Shown: positions 17,410 through 27,236 of the stretch, in pieces
How the letters are laid out: every line of letters starts with the position of its first letter
How positions within the stretch are numbered: position 1 is the stretch's first letter
Origin: Oceanobacillus caeni
GTDB taxonomy: Bacteria > Bacillota > Bacilli > Bacillales > Amphibacillaceae
Direction: 5' to 3'
Assembly (NCBI RefSeq): GCF_019037185.1
Contig: NZ_JAHHXM010000018.1
Coordinates: 1-64,000, forward strand
Length of the DNA: 64,000 nucleotides
The notes under the pieces: generated by a model
Databases searched by the model: none
Told to the model about the DNA's origin: nothing
Seen by the model: the letters and a program-made list of their open reading frames with translations, nothing else
Made by a program: the position numbers and the translations under genes

Positions 17410-19392
17410 ATGAGTGAAAAGGATTTAATTGAAAACACGGAGACTCAAGCATCTTCAGAATTTGATGATGATGGTATCCCCAACGCAAAGGTAAGAAACT
17501 TAAAAGGCTCCTTTAGTACCGCTATTTCGATTGTTGCCATTGGAATGTCCATTTTTCATCTTTACACGGCATTATTTGGTGTATTCGAATCGATTTTGCA
17601 ACGATCCGCACATATTGGATTTGCTTTGATTCTAGTATTTGCTATCTATAAACCTAGTAAAAAAGCTTCATCAGGGGAAAGAGTTCCTTGGTATGATTGG
17701 ATTTTAATTTTATTGACCATCGTATCTTACTCCTACTTTATCTTTAATGCCCAAGAGATTCAATCTCGTATGAGTTATATTGAAGCACTGACACCATTCG
17801 AGATTGCACTTGGTATTATAGCCGGTCTAGTCCTGATTGAGGCAACAAGGCGCGTGATAGGAAATACACTAGTCATTCTTGCATTACTCTTCTTGGCTTA
17901 TGGCTTCTGGGGGCATCTATTACCTGGTGCGTTATCCCATCGTGAATTTACAACGATGTGGATCATTGATCACTTGTACTATACAGTGACAGGGGTTTTT
18001 AGTACCCCACTTGGCGTATCCGCAACGTTTATCTTCTTATTTATACTATTTGGGAAGTTCCTAGAAGTATCTGGTGCAGGGCAGTTCTTTATTGATCTGT
18101 CTGTTGCTGGAATGGGGAAATATCGTGGTGGTCCTGCAAAGACTGCAATTATTGCTAGTTCTATTCTAGGAACCATTTCTGGAAGTGCCGTGGCGAATAC
18201 GGTAACAACTGGGGCTTTTACGATTCCTCTAATGAAGAAAACGGGATATAAGAAGGATTTTGCCGGGGCCGTTGAATCGGTGGCATCCACTGGTGGGCAA
18301 ATTATGCCACCAATCATGGGAGCATCCGCCTTTATTATCGCTGCCTATTTAGGTGTCCCTTATATGGATATTGCGATTGCGGCCATTATTCCAGCACTAC
18401 TTTATTATTTATGCTTATATGTTCAAGTTGATTTACGGGCGAAACGGAATGGTCTAGTAGGTTTGGACAAAGAGAAGTTACCAAGTACTTGGGGAGTATT
18501 CAAAAAGGGGTTTATGTTTTTTGTTCCTCTTGTACTGATTGTTGTTTTGCTAGTTGCTGGTAGTTCTCCGATGAAAGCAGGATTGTATGCCATTATTGCA
18601 ACAGTTTTAATTGCTGCGATTAGTAAGGCTAGCAGACTTTCATTTAAGACGATTATTAAAGCGTTAGATTTAGGTGCTAAGGCATCCCTTGAAACAGCAG
18701 TAGCCTGTGCAGCGGCAGGGCTAATTATTGGAATGATTAGTTTAACTGGTATCGGTTTGAAATTTAGTAGTATTATCATTGATCTATCGGGCGGGATTTT
18801 AATTTTAACTCTTATTTTCACGATGGTTACTAGTATTATCTTAGGAATGGGTCTTCCGACGGTTGCCGCATATCTAGTTCAAGTACCATTGACGATTCCG
18901 GCATTGATTGAACTAGGAGTATCCCCATTAGCTGCCCATATGTTTGTATTCTATTTTTCTGCATTATCAGCTATTACTCCACCGGTGGCATTGGCGGCCT
19001 TCGCAGCAGCAGGGATTGCAGGTTCTGATCCGATGAAGACGGGGTTAACAGCAGTAAGATTAGGGCTTGCAGCGTTTATTGTCCCTTTTCTATTCGTGTA
19101 TGGGGAAGAACTCTTATTAGTTGGTTCGGCACCAGCAATTTTGCTATCGGTCATCACTGCAACGATAGGGATTATTGGAATTGCATGCGCAATAGAAGGG
19201 TGGTTGTTACGTCATTCGTTTTGGTATGAGAGAGTCATCTTATTTATCGGTTCACTACTAATGGTCATTCCTGGAATTTATACAGATGTCGCTGGGGTGA
19301 TTATTATGGTCGCTATATATCTATTCCAACGTAACTTCCGAAAAGATCTACTAATTACAGAAACATATGAAGATGCAAAGGAGATGTATTAA
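17410..19392 (+). CDS. TRAP transporter permease, fused 4TM/12TM (DctQM) subunit
   Basis: The 660-residue membrane protein joins the small (DctQ-like) and large (DctM-like) TRAP subunits. Around 16 hydrophobic segments are seen after a soluble acidic N-terminus of about 35 residues. The large-subunit hallmarks ASTGGQIMPPIMGASAF and GMGLPTVAAYLVQVPLTIPA are present, as is the SALSAITPPVALAAFAAAGI motif near the C-terminus. Fused permeases go with TAXI binding proteins, as here. Its stop codon overlaps the next start (TAATG), so the dehydrogenase gene is translationally coupled. Confidence 0.92.
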   Translation: MSEKDLIENTETQASSEFDDDGIPNAKVRNLKGSFSTAISIVAIGMSIFHLYTALFGVFESILQRSAHIGFALILVFAIYKPSKKASSGERVPWYDWILILLTIVSYSYFIFNAQEIQSRMSYIEALTPFEIALGIIAGLVLIEATRRVIGNTLVILALLFLAYGFWGHLLPGALSHREFTTMWIIDHLYYTVTGVFSTPLGVSATFIFLFILFGKFLEVSGAGQFFIDLSVAGMGKYRGGPAKTAIIASSILGTISGSAVANTVTTGAFTIPLMKKTGYKKDFAGAVESVASTGGQIMPPIMGASAFIIAAYLGVPYMDIAIAAIIPALLYYLCLYVQVDLRAKRNGLVGLDKEKLPSTWGVFKKGFMFFVPLVLIVVLLVAGSSPMKAGLYAIIATVLIAAISKASRLSFKTIIKALDLGAKASLETAVACAAAGLIIGMISLTGIGLKFSSIIIDLSGGILILTLIFTMVTSIILGMGLPTVAAYLVQVPLTIPALIELGVSPLAAHMFVFYFSALSAITPPVALAAFAAAGIAGSDPMKTGLTAVRLGLAAFIVPFLFVYGEELLLVGSAPAILLSVITATIGIIGIACAIEGWLLRHSFWYERVILFIGSLLMVIPGIYTDVAGVIIMVAIYLFQRNFRKDLLITETYEDAKEMY

Positions 19393-20237
19393 TGAACCAA
19401 GTAACCGTAGTCGGATCAGGCGTAATGGGAAAAGGAATTGCATATAGTTGTGCAATTGCCGGGTATACCGTTTTCCTAAATGATATTAGTGAAGAGATCC
19501 TTCAAAGGGCTAAGAAGGATATTACGCATTTGTTAGAAACTAGTTTTGAAAAAGGATATGTACGTGAGGAAGTCTATCAACATGCTTTAGGCAATATTCA
19601 TTATGAAGCGGATCTTGAAACAGTAGCGAAAGATTCTAGCCTAGTCATTGAGGCTGTATTAGAAAAAATAGAATTAAAGATTGATGTCTTTAAGAAATTG
19701 GATCAAATTTGTAAGCCAGATACGATTTTGGCAACTAATACTTCCACGATGAGTCCAACGGAAATTGGTGCGCAAACGTCACGACCAGATAAAGTTGTCG
19801 CGATGCATTTTTTTAACCCGGTACACAAAATGAAATTAGTGGAAATCATTCGTGGTTTGGAGACATCGGATGAAACGGTCGCCTATGTAAAAGAAGTTGC
19901 TTCCAAATTAAATAAAGAATCGGTGGAAGTAAATGAATTTCCGGGCTTTGTAACATCAAGAATGAATTGTTTAATTGGGAATGAAGCGATGAACATGTTG
20001 ATGGAAGGCGTGGCTAGTGCAGGGGATATTGATAAAGCACTGAAACTAGGGTTGAACCATCCAATGGGACCGCTGGAACTAGCTGATCTAGTAGGCCTTG
20101 ATACGCGATTACGGAATATGGAGTATTTATATGAAACATTAGGTGAGAAATATCGACCTTGCCCACTTTTAGTGAAGTATGTCAAAGCAGGTAGATTAGG
20201 TAAGAAAAGTGGAAAAGGATTCTATGAATATAGCTAG
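19392..20237 (+). CDS. hbd: 3-hydroxybutyryl-CoA / 3-hydroxyacyl-CoA dehydrogenase
   Basis: This NAD-dependent enzyme oxidises 3-hydroxyacyl-CoA to 3-ketoacyl-CoA. The Rossmann motif GSGVMG is at residues 8-13, and the catalytic His lies in MHFFNPVHKMKLVEII. The C-terminal helical domain contains GFVTSRMN and NHPMGPLELADLVGLD. At 281 residues it is the single-domain short form, as in butyrate or hydroxybutyrate metabolism. It overlaps the permease stop and is followed after 11 bp by the hydratase gene. Confidence 0.92.
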   Translation: MNQVTVVGSGVMGKGIAYSCAIAGYTVFLNDISEEILQRAKKDITHLLETSFEKGYVREEVYQHALGNIHYEADLETVAKDSSLVIEAVLEKIELKIDVFKKLDQICKPDTILATNTSTMSPTEIGAQTSRPDKVVAMHFFNPVHKMKLVEIIRGLETSDETVAYVKEVASKLNKESVEVNEFPGFVTSRMNCLIGNEAMNMLMEGVASAGDIDKALKLGLNHPMGPLELADLVGLDTRLRNMEYLYETLGEKYRPCPLLVKYVKAGRLGKKSGKGFYEYS

Positions 20238-20248
20238 GAGGGAAACGG

Positions 20249-21028
20249 ATGGAACCTGTCAGTTATGTCGACGTGGAAATTCAACAAGGTATTTATTTTC
20301 TTACTTTAAATCGAATTGAAGCACGAAATGCGCTTGATGCTAAGATGTTAGCCGAAATTGAAGGCGCATTAGATGAGGCGGAGAAAAGCCAAGATGTGAA
20401 GGTAATAGTTGTTCAAGGTGCAGGTGGGAAGTCATTTGCTGCAGGTGCGGATATTAAACAGTTGCAAGCCAGAAAACCGCTAGAGGCACTTGTTCCGGGG
20501 ATGCAAGGACTTTACCAGAAAATCGAGAACTGTAGCAAGGTAACGATTGCCGCCGTTGATGGATATACATTAGGCGGGGGATGTGAGCTTGCATTAGCTT
20601 GTGACATACGAATCGCAACGAAAAATGCCAAGTTTGGCTTACCGGAATTGAATCTGGGAATTATTCCTGGAGCTGGTGGGACACAACGGCTTGCCAGAGT
20701 CATTGGAAAAGGCCGGGCGCTGGACATGATATTAACAGGGAAAATGATTGATGGTGAAGAAGCAGAAAGAATTGGTCTAGTTACCTATTATGTCGAGCGT
20801 GAGGAATTGAAAGAAAAAATAGAAGAAGTTGCTAGTCAGATTATGAGGAAGGGTCCGGTCGCCATCCAATTAGCGAAGCATGCAGTCCATAAAGGCTATG
20901 ACCTCGATATGGAAACGGCATTATGGATAGAGAAACTATCCCAGTCGATAGCTTTTGGAACAGAGGATAAGCAAGAAGGGACAACAGCTTTTATCGAAAA
21001 AAGGCAAGCTGAATTTCAAAATAAATAA
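20249..21028 (+). CDS. Enoyl-CoA hydratase (crotonase family)
   Basis: The 259-residue crotonase hydrates 2-enoyl-CoA to 3-hydroxyacyl-CoA. Oxyanion-hole and catalytic segments are present: SFAAGADIKQL, GGGCELALACDIRIA and PELNLGIIPGAGGTQRLARVIG, with both expected Glu residues. AGGAGGGAAACGG precedes the start. It sits between the hydroxyacyl-CoA and acyl-CoA dehydrogenase genes, a standard order for a C4-acid pathway. Confidence 0.92.
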   Translation: MEPVSYVDVEIQQGIYFLTLNRIEARNALDAKMLAEIEGALDEAEKSQDVKVIVVQGAGGKSFAAGADIKQLQARKPLEALVPGMQGLYQKIENCSKVTIAAVDGYTLGGGCELALACDIRIATKNAKFGLPELNLGIIPGAGGTQRLARVIGKGRALDMILTGKMIDGEEAERIGLVTYYVEREELKEKIEEVASQIMRKGPVAIQLAKHAVHKGYDLDMETALWIEKLSQSIAFGTEDKQEGTTAFIEKRQAEFQNK

Positions 21029-21043
21029 GGGGAGATGCAGGAT

Positions 21044-22210
21044 ATGAATTTTGAATTTGCTGAGGATATTAAATTTTTAAAGGAGAATGTAAGGAAATTT
21101 GTGCGAGAAGTTGTGGAACCAGTAGCAATGGAAATCGAGGAAAAAGATCATATTCCGGAACATATCGTTGAACAATCGAAAGAAATGGGGCTATTCAGCT
21201 TAAGTATACCAGAAGAGTATGGTGGACTTGGCCTTGATATGGTCGGAAAATGTGCTATCTATGAAGAACTTGGTAAGACACATAACGGGTATACAACACT
21301 AATCGGAGCACATACTGGGATAGGTTCTGTCGGAATTGTGGAACTTGGTACAGAAGAGCAAAAACAAAAATATTTGCCTAAAATGGCATCAGGAGAATGG
21401 ATTGGAGCATTTGCCCTAACCGAACCAAGTGCGGGCTCTAATGCTGCTAATCTGAAAACTACTGCAGTTCGAAAAGGGGATAAATACATTCTAAATGGCT
21501 CGAAACACTATATCACGAACGCCGTAGATGGTCATGTTTTCACCGTGATGGCCGTAACAGATCCTTCAAAAGGAGCAAAAGGAATTACATCTTTTATTGT
21601 TGAAAAGGACTTTCCAGGATTTAAACTCGGTAGTGTGGAACAAAAAATGGGCCTAAGGGGTTCCCATTCTGCAGAGCTATTTTTTGAAGATATGGAAGTT
21701 CCAGCTGAGAATGTCTTAGGGGAAGAAGGAAATGGATATATTAATGCCTTGAAGATTCTTGCAAATGGTCGTGCGGGTTTAGCAGCACGCAACCTTGGTT
21801 CATGTGAAAGATTGCTAGAGCATTGTTTGTCCTATGCTAGCGAACGAGAACAGTTTGGAAAACCAATACTAGAAATCCAAAGCGTGCAAAATATGTTAGC
21901 TGAAATTAGCATGCAAATTGAAGTATTACGTTCCATGACTTACCGGGTTGCTTGGATGACAGACCAGAACCAACGTGTCGTGAAAGAGGCAGCAATTGCC
22001 AAACTATTTGGTTCAGAGGTTTACAATAAAGTTGCAGATCTCGCGGTACAAATTCATGGGGGAATTGGCTATATGAAAGATTATCCGATTGAAAGATATT
22101 ATCGTGATGCAAGAATTACGAAAATTTATGAAGGTACCTCTGAGATACAACGGAATATTATCGCAAGTGAATTAATCCGAAGTCTAAAGAAGAAAGAGGT
22201 TAAATCATGA
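21044..22210 (+). CDS. Acyl-CoA dehydrogenase (short-chain type)
   Basis: This FAD enzyme catalyses the first step of beta-oxidation. The 388 residues include [18 protein letters not shown] (FAD and substrate contacts), [19 protein letters not shown], and the C-terminal [18 protein letters not shown] with the catalytic Glu of SCAD-like enzymes. I use the ATG at 21044, nine bases after AAGGGGAG; an ATG at 21035 is too close to it. Its end overlaps the thiolase start. Electron transfer flavoprotein genes are not in the window. Confidence 0.9.
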   Translation: MNFEFAEDIKFLKENVRKFVREVVEPVAMEIEEKDHIPEHIVEQSKEMGLFSLSIPEEYGGLGLDMVGKCAIYEELGKTHNGYTTLIGAHTGIGSVGIVELGTEEQKQKYLPKMASGEWIGAFALTEPSAGSNAANLKTTAVRKGDKYILNGSKHYITNAVDGHVFTVMAVTDPSKGAKGITSFIVEKDFPGFKLGSVEQKMGLRGSHSAELFFEDMEVPAENVLGEEGNGYINALKILANGRAGLAARNLGSCERLLEHCLSYASEREQFGKPILEIQSVQNMLAEISMQIEVLRSMTYRVAWMTDQNQRVVKEAAIAKLFGSEVYNKVADLAVQIHGGIGYMKDYPIERYYRDARITKIYEGTSEIQRNIIASELIRSLKKKEVKS

Positions 22211-23397
22211 TGAAGAATTCCTATATTATTGGCTCTGTCCGAACGGCAATTGGAAAAATGGGAGGGACGTTAAAAAACGTTCCCGTCGATCACTTGGCGG
22301 AAAAGGTTATTCGTGAAGTGCTCCAAAGATATGGTCCAGAGGTTGCAGTTGATGAGGTCATTCTTGGACAAGCAAAACAAAGCGCGGATACATCAAACTT
22401 AGCAAGGTTAGCTGCTTTACGTGCTGATTTACCTGTATCTGTTACAGGTTACACTGTTCATCGTCAATGTGGGTCAGGGTTGCAAGCAATTAATAATGCG
22501 GAAATGCAACTAAGGATGGGGTTATCCGATGTAGTTGTTGCAGGTGGAGCAGAAAGTATGAGTACTGCACCGTACTATATTCGCAATGCACGCTATGGTT
22601 ACGGGGCAGGAAATGGGCTACTGCTCGATCCAAATACGGAAAGTCAACCGTGTTCACAGCCAGTGGAGAAATATGGGAATTTGACAATGGGACTAACGGC
22701 AGAGAATTTAGCGGAAAAATATAATATTTCCCGGATAGAGCAAGATGAATTTGCCCATCGTAGTCAGGAATTAGCGGATCAAGCGATTAATGGAGGTAAA
22801 TTTAAGGAAGAAATCGTTCCGTTTGAGGTAAAAGAACGTAAAAAGACGATTTCTTTTGAAAAAGATGAACATCCACGACTTTCTTCGGTTGAAAAGATAA
22901 GCACACTTAAACCTGTCTTTAAAGAAAATGGTTCCGTTACCGCAGCGAACTCCAGTGGCAGAAATGATGGTGCAGCAGCAGTATTAATGATGAACGAAGA
23001 GAAAATGAAGGCGTATGGTTTGAAACCAAAAGCGAAAATTATCGCTCAAGCAGTTAGCGGTGTTTCTCCTGAAATTATGGGGATTGGCCCTGTAGAATCC
23101 ACTCAAAAGGCTTTAAAGCAATGTGGTTTATCCATAAATGATATTGGTTTAATCGAGTTAAATGAAGCATTTGCAGCGCAAGCATTATCCGTTATTAAAG
23201 AAGCGGAAATGGATATAAATCGTGTGAATGTCAATGGTGGAGCAATCGCCCTCGGGCATCCAATTGGCGCAACAGGAGCCATCTTAATGACAAAATTACT
23301 TCATGAAATGGAACGTAGAGGTGAGAAATACGGTCTTGTTACCCTATGTATTGGTGGGGGGCAAGGAATATCTACTATAGTTGAGTATCTTCCATAA
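22207..23397 (+). CDS. Acetyl-CoA acetyltransferase (thiolase)
   Basis: The 396-residue thiolase splits 3-ketoacyl-CoA with CoA. The nucleophilic Cys is in HRQCGSG (88), the His in [14 protein letters not shown] (about 351) and the second Cys in LCIGGGQG (about 381); NEAFAAQ is also present. It overlaps the acyl-CoA dehydrogenase end by four bases. It is the last gene of the operon, before a perfect hairpin. With the preceding genes it completes conversion of a C4 acyl-CoA to two acetyl-CoA. Confidence 0.93.
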   Translation: MMKNSYIIGSVRTAIGKMGGTLKNVPVDHLAEKVIREVLQRYGPEVAVDEVILGQAKQSADTSNLARLAALRADLPVSVTGYTVHRQCGSGLQAINNAEMQLRMGLSDVVVAGGAESMSTAPYYIRNARYGYGAGNGLLLDPNTESQPCSQPVEKYGNLTMGLTAENLAEKYNISRIEQDEFAHRSQELADQAINGGKFKEEIVPFEVKERKKTISFEKDEHPRLSSVEKISTLKPVFKENGSVTAANSSGRNDGAAAVLMMNEEKMKAYGLKPKAKIIAQAVSGVSPEIMGIGPVESTQKALKQCGLSINDIGLIELNEAFAAQALSVIKEAEMDINRVNVNGGAIALGHPIGATGAILMTKLLHEMERRGEKYGLVTLCIGGGQGISTIVEYLP

Positions 23398-23403
23398 AAA
23401 GGG

Positions 23404-23433
23404 AGGAAGCTGGCATTTTTTTGCCAGCTTCCT
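23404..23433 (+). terminator. Terminator hairpin after the thiolase gene
   Basis: AGGAAGCTGGCA (23404-23415) and TGCCAGCTTCCT (23422-23433) form a perfect 12-bp stem with a T-rich loop. It lies seven bases after the thiolase stop and should end the operon, although no long T run follows. Confidence 0.7.
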
Positions 23434-23539
23434 ATGAATTAGGTAGTAAATAGAGGAATTTACAACCTTTACGGATTTCTAATGAGAAGGGGAAGAATTT
23501 TCATGAATAAGAATACGTAAATCAAAGGAGGAAAACGAA

Positions 23540-24544
23540 CTGAAAAGACATATTGTTCAGATTCTCCCGATGTATCATCCAGATGGGGAAAAATTATTAA
23601 ATCGCTTAGCGAATGTGACTAAATTTGCTGACTTTAATGAAAAGGAAATTATTCATTTTTTAAAGAATCATTCTGTTGAAGGCATTATATTAAGAGCACC
23701 TGCCCAAATTACGCCAGCTATTCTCGATGCATGTAAAAATGTAAAGGCAATATCCGGAGCGGGTGTTGGTCTTGATAACATAGATGTAGCCTATGCAACA
23801 GAAAAAGGAATTAAAGTATTACATGCACCAAAACTTAATAGTCAAGCAACAGCAGAACATACAGTAAGTTTAATTTTAGCAACCATGAAGAATCTCGTAG
23901 CCTTTCATCAAGAAACGAAACAAGGAAATTATAATTATCGTGACGGAAAATATACGCTAGAAGTTCATAAGAAGAAACTTGGGTTGATTGGGTTTGGGAC
24001 GATTGCTCAAAAGGTAGCGAAAATCATGAAGCTTGGTTTTGATATGGACGTCACTGCTTATGTTCGTACGATAAAACCCGAAAGACAGGAGAACGCAGAT
24101 ACAATAGGGGTAGAACTTACTAAAAGCATGGAAAAGGTTTTTCGTGAAAGTGATGTGATTAGTTTACATATCCCGTTAACCGATGAAACGTATGAGTTAA
24201 TCGATAGAAAATATTTCAATCTGATGAAGCAAAGTGCCGTTTTGATTAATACGTCACGCGGTGGAATTATTCACGAAAAGGATCTAGCGGACGCGCTAAA
24301 GAAAAAGCAGTTTCTCCGTGCGGGGATGGATGTTTTTTCGATAGAACCTCCCTCACCTAACCATCCATTTTTTGAATTAGAAGAAGTGATTGTAACACCA
24401 CATATAGGTGGAATTAGCGAGGAGGCAGCCAAGACTACATCAACAGTAATTGTGGAAAATCTCTTAAAGGTATTGAATGGGGATAGGGTGCCTACGATTG
24501 CGAATGAAAAACAATTGATCATGAAGGGGATGGATGCTTTCTAA
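23540..24544 (+). CDS. D-isomer-specific 2-hydroxyacid dehydrogenase, apparent CTG start
   Basis: The NAD-binding motif LGLIGFGTIAQKVAKIM, the Arg of NTSRGGIIHEKDL and the His of VIVTPHIGG place it in the SerA/GyaR-like D-2-hydroxyacid dehydrogenase family. The first ATG (23570) has no ribosome-binding site. An in-frame CTG at 23540 lies eight bases after a perfect AAAGGAGG and gives the natural N-terminus MKRHIVQILPMYHPDG, 334 residues. It lies between the beta-oxidation operon and its IclR regulator. The substrate is unknown; a hydroxy acid related to the imported acid is a guess. Confidence 0.85.
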   Translation: MKRHIVQILPMYHPDGEKLLNRLANVTKFADFNEKEIIHFLKNHSVEGIILRAPAQITPAILDACKNVKAISGAGVGLDNIDVAYATEKGIKVLHAPKLNSQATAEHTVSLILATMKNLVAFHQETKQGNYNYRDGKYTLEVHKKKLGLIGFGTIAQKVAKIMKLGFDMDVTAYVRTIKPERQENADTIGVELTKSMEKVFRESDVISLHIPLTDETYELIDRKYFNLMKQSAVLINTSRGGIIHEKDLADALKKKQFLRAGMDVFSIEPPSPNHPFFELEEVIVTPHIGGISEEAAKTTSTVIVENLLKVLNGDRVPTIANEKQLIMKGMDAF

Positions 24545-24633
24545 TTTATCAGTTGGGATGAAGAAAAAACTTCTGATGAAAGTCTCCTTTATCACCTTAT
24601 ACAATGGGAGAGGAAAGAAATGAGGTAATCCGT

Positions 24634-25428
24634 ATGAGCCAGAGCCTTGTAAAAGCGATAAAAATATTAGATTGTTTCTCTACAAAAGCTGAATTATCCC
24701 TTATCGAGTTAGTAGAATTGTCTGGTTTACCTAAAACGACCGTGTTTCGCCTCCTATCATCATTAGAAGAAACAGGGTTAGTGGTAAAGGTGAAAAATAC
24801 TAGTCACGATGTTAAATTTCGCTTAGGTCTTAAACTATTGGAATATGGTAATTACGTAAACGAGCAAATTGAATATCGAAAAATAGCCTTACCGCACATG
24901 ATGGAGCTAAATGAAACATTAAATGAACTTGTTCACTTGACGGTAGTGGAAAAAGAAGAGGCTGTCTATGTAGAAAAAATAGATAGCACCAAACCGGTTC
25001 GTTTAGTCATTGAAAAAGGTAGAAGATCTCCTCTTTATGCTGGGTCGGCACCGAAATTATTACTAGCAAGTATGGATGATGCAGTCATTGATTCATATCT
25101 CGAAAAAGTAACGATAAAACAAATTACAAAAAACACGATTCGTAATGTAGCTGAATTAAAAGAGGAAATTCGCAAAATTAGAGAACAAGGTTATTCTTTT
25201 AGTCGTTCCGAGCATTTTAAAAATACGATGGGATTCTCCTTTCCAATTTATAATCGGAATGGGAAGACAGTTGCAGCAATCGGAGTAAGTATTTCATCAA
25301 ACGACTACTCAGAGGAACGTGGAAAAGTCATTATAGAAAAGACGAGAAAAGCAGCACAAAATATATGGAAAGATATGGGGTGGAACCCGGATTCTTGTCC
25401 CTCTAAGCTAACTTTTGGAAATAGATAA
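24634..25428 (+). CDS. IclR family transcriptional regulator
   Basis: The 264-residue protein has an N-terminal winged helix (LIELVELSGLPKTTVFRLLSSLEETGLV) and a C-terminal IclR effector domain with RSPLYAGSAPKLLLASM and GYSFSRSEHFKNTMGFSFPIY. IclR proteins sense small organic acids. The ATG at 24634 follows GAGGT by seven bases. Its place at the end of the acid-utilisation cluster and the CATTCCG-N5-CGGAATG palindrome before the first gene suggest that it controls that operon. Confidence 0.9.
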   Translation: MSQSLVKAIKILDCFSTKAELSLIELVELSGLPKTTVFRLLSSLEETGLVVKVKNTSHDVKFRLGLKLLEYGNYVNEQIEYRKIALPHMMELNETLNELVHLTVVEKEEAVYVEKIDSTKPVRLVIEKGRRSPLYAGSAPKLLLASMDDAVIDSYLEKVTIKQITKNTIRNVAELKEEIRKIREQGYSFSRSEHFKNTMGFSFPIYNRNGKTVAAIGVSISSNDYSEERGKVIIEKTRKAAQNIWKDMGWNPDSCPSKLTFGNR

Positions 25429-25499
25429 TGGTTTTATCCCATCTCACGCTTCTGGAGAACAAAGAAGGTAGGTCGTAAAGGTCCGATAAGTGCAACTAA

Positions 25500-25545
25500 C
25501 CATCAGAGGGGGATGAGGGAACCCCCCCACTGATGGAAATTTTCT
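25500..25545. terminator. Convergent terminator between iclR-type gene and mntH
   Basis: CCATCAG-A-GGGGG (25500-25512) pairs with CCCCCC-A-CTGATGG (25522-25536), with TTTTCTTT after it on the plus strand. It lies between two genes that face each other and could serve both. Confidence 0.7.
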
Positions 25546-26904
25546 TTATCCTAAATCATGTCCTGTCACGATAATATAACCCACAAGAAAAATGTTTAAT
25601 ACGATAATGACACCTGTGATGATCCAAGCTAGAACCTTTACCCAGTTACTGTTGGCGAAAATCCCCATTTTTTCCTTGCTGTTTGTAAAGAGAACAAGGG
25701 GTACAATGGCGAATGGCAGCTGCAGGCTTAGAATAACCTGACTCCATAACAGAAGGTCAGCTGTCCCGCGAGAACCGGCAATCCATGTCACGATAAATGC
25801 TGGAATAACAGCAATCAATCGAGTGATGATCCGACGAAGCCACGGTGAGATGCGCAGATGAATAAAGCCTTCCATTACAATTTGCCCGGATAGCGTTCCA
25901 GTAATGGTAGAGTTTTGACCCGAAGCAAGCAGGGCAACTGCGAACAGTGTACTTGCTATTCCTACGCCAATCGTTGGGCTTAAGAGTTTGTAGGCCTCTT
26001 CAATTTCGGAGACTTGACTACCTAAGCCGTGAAATGCAGAAGCACCGAGAATTAGGATTGCTGAATTGATTAAAAATGCTACAGTTAAGGAAAAAGTAGA
26101 ATCCATAACTGAAAATTTTATTGCCTCTTTCTTGCCATTATCGTCCCGCTTGTATTGGCGAGTTTGTACAATGGAAGAATGAAGGTATAGATTATGTGGC
26201 ATAACCGTTGCTCCAAGTATACCTAATGCAATAAAGAGCATTCCCGGATTTGTCACAATTTCCTTGCTAGGGATATAGCCTTCCAGGAGATCGGCAATAA
26301 CTGGTTTGGACGCAATCACTTCAAATACAAAGACACCGAAAATGGTTACCATTAGGACGATGACAATGGATTCGATTATCCGGAACCCCTTTTTTTGCAG
26401 AAGTAAAAGTAAGAGTACATCTAGCGTTGTAATGAGAATCCCGACCGTCAAAGGAATGCCAAACAGCAAATTTAATGCGATAGCTGAACCGATTACTTCC
26501 GCTAGATCTGTTGCAATAATAGCAAGTTCCGTTAAGATCCATAGCACAAAGGCTGTCTTTTTCCCTGTCGCGTCCCTTGTTGCTTGGGCGAGGTCACGAC
26601 CTGTCACGATTCCCAGTTTAGCTGATAAAGTTTGTAGCAGAATGGCCATTAAATTTGCAATCAAAATGACGGACAATAGAGTATATCCAAACCGTGCACC
26701 GCCGGCAATCGATGTGGCCCAGTTTCCGGGGTCAACATACCCAACGGCAACAAGGGAACCTGGTCCCGCGAATGCAAAAAATTTACGCCAAAATCCAGCA
26801 TTTGCTGGAATCTTTACGCTATTATTTACTTCCTCCAGACTAATATTTGAACTTTGTTTTAACCAACCGCCTTTTTTCTCTTGCTGTTGTTTATCCTTGC
26901 GCAT
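25546..26904 (-). CDS. mntH: Nramp-family divalent metal (Mn2+) transporter
   Basis: The 452-residue membrane protein has about 11 helices and the two Nramp metal motifs, VDPGNWAT in the first helix and MPHNLYLHS in the sixth. These coordinate Mn2+ or Fe2+ during proton-coupled uptake. Length is close to B. subtilis MntH plus a longer N-terminal tail of about 35 polar residues. AAGGGATAAAT precedes the ATG on the minus strand. It is a single-gene unit. A partial MntR-like site lies upstream. Confidence 0.92.
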   Translation of the reverse strand: MRKDKQQQEKKGGWLKQSSNISLEEVNNSVKIPANAGFWRKFFAFAGPGSLVAVGYVDPGNWATSIAGGARFGYTLLSVILIANLMAILLQTLSAKLGIVTGRDLAQATRDATGKKTAFVLWILTELAIIATDLAEVIGSAIALNLLFGIPLTVGILITTLDVLLLLLLQKKGFRIIESIVIVLMVTIFGVFVFEVIASKPVIADLLEGYIPSKEIVTNPGMLFIALGILGATVMPHNLYLHSSIVQTRQYKRDDNGKKEAIKFSVMDSTFSLTVAFLINSAILILGASAFHGLGSQVSEIEEAYKLLSPTIGVGIASTLFAVALLASGQNSTITGTLSGQIVMEGFIHLRISPWLRRIITRLIAVIPAFIVTWIAGSRGTADLLLWSQVILSLQLPFAIVPLVLFTNSKEKMGIFANSNWVKVLAWIITGVIIVLNIFLVGYIIVTGHDLG

Positions 26905-26943
26905 ATTTATCCCTTCTAAGAAAAGTTCTAGTATGTTAATTAG

Positions 26944-26968
26944 GTTTGTTTAAGGCAAAAGTACTATA
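26944..26968 (-). promoter_or_regulatory. Possible mntH promoter with MntR-like site
   Basis: On the minus strand, TATAGT (26963-26968) could be a -10 and is followed at once by TTTGCCTTAAACAAAC (26944-26960). The TTTGCCT half resembles DtxR/MntR-type operators and the partner half is poor. The position downstream of the -10 suits repression when manganese is plentiful. The gap 26969-27170 is AT-rich and shows nothing else I can name. Confidence 0.35.
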
Positions 26969-27173
26969 AAATTAAAAGTTATAAATTATATATACCCTTT
27001 AATTTACCCATTAAATCCCGCATTAGTCACAACATCATTTTTATTACGAAATACTTTTTTTCGGTCATCATTCAAAAAAACGTTTGATTTAGGATGGAAT
27101 ATTGAAAGAGTAAGGACAACGGTAACGTATGATAATAACCTTATCGTAAAAATATGTATGGGTAGATCATATA

Positions 27174-27202
27174 TTGTTAACTGTACATAAAGATGCTATA
27201 AT
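27174..27202 (+). promoter_or_regulatory. SigA-type promoter of the antitoxin gene
   Basis: TTGTTA (27174-27179) and a perfect TATAAT (27197-27202) are 17 bp apart. The coding start is 35 bp further on. Confidence 0.75.
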
Positions 27203-27236
27203 TTAGGCACAAAAATGAACCGAGGAGATGCTTTTT

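Noticed and set aside
26306-26953. 215-codon plus-strand ORF opposite mntH
   Set aside because: It lies wholly antisense to a clear Nramp transporter gene, and its composition is that of a mirrored membrane protein.
26905-27236. Manganese (yybP-ykoY) riboswitch before mntH
   Set aside because: The mntH leader is short and AT-rich, and the conserved loops of that riboswitch are not seen.
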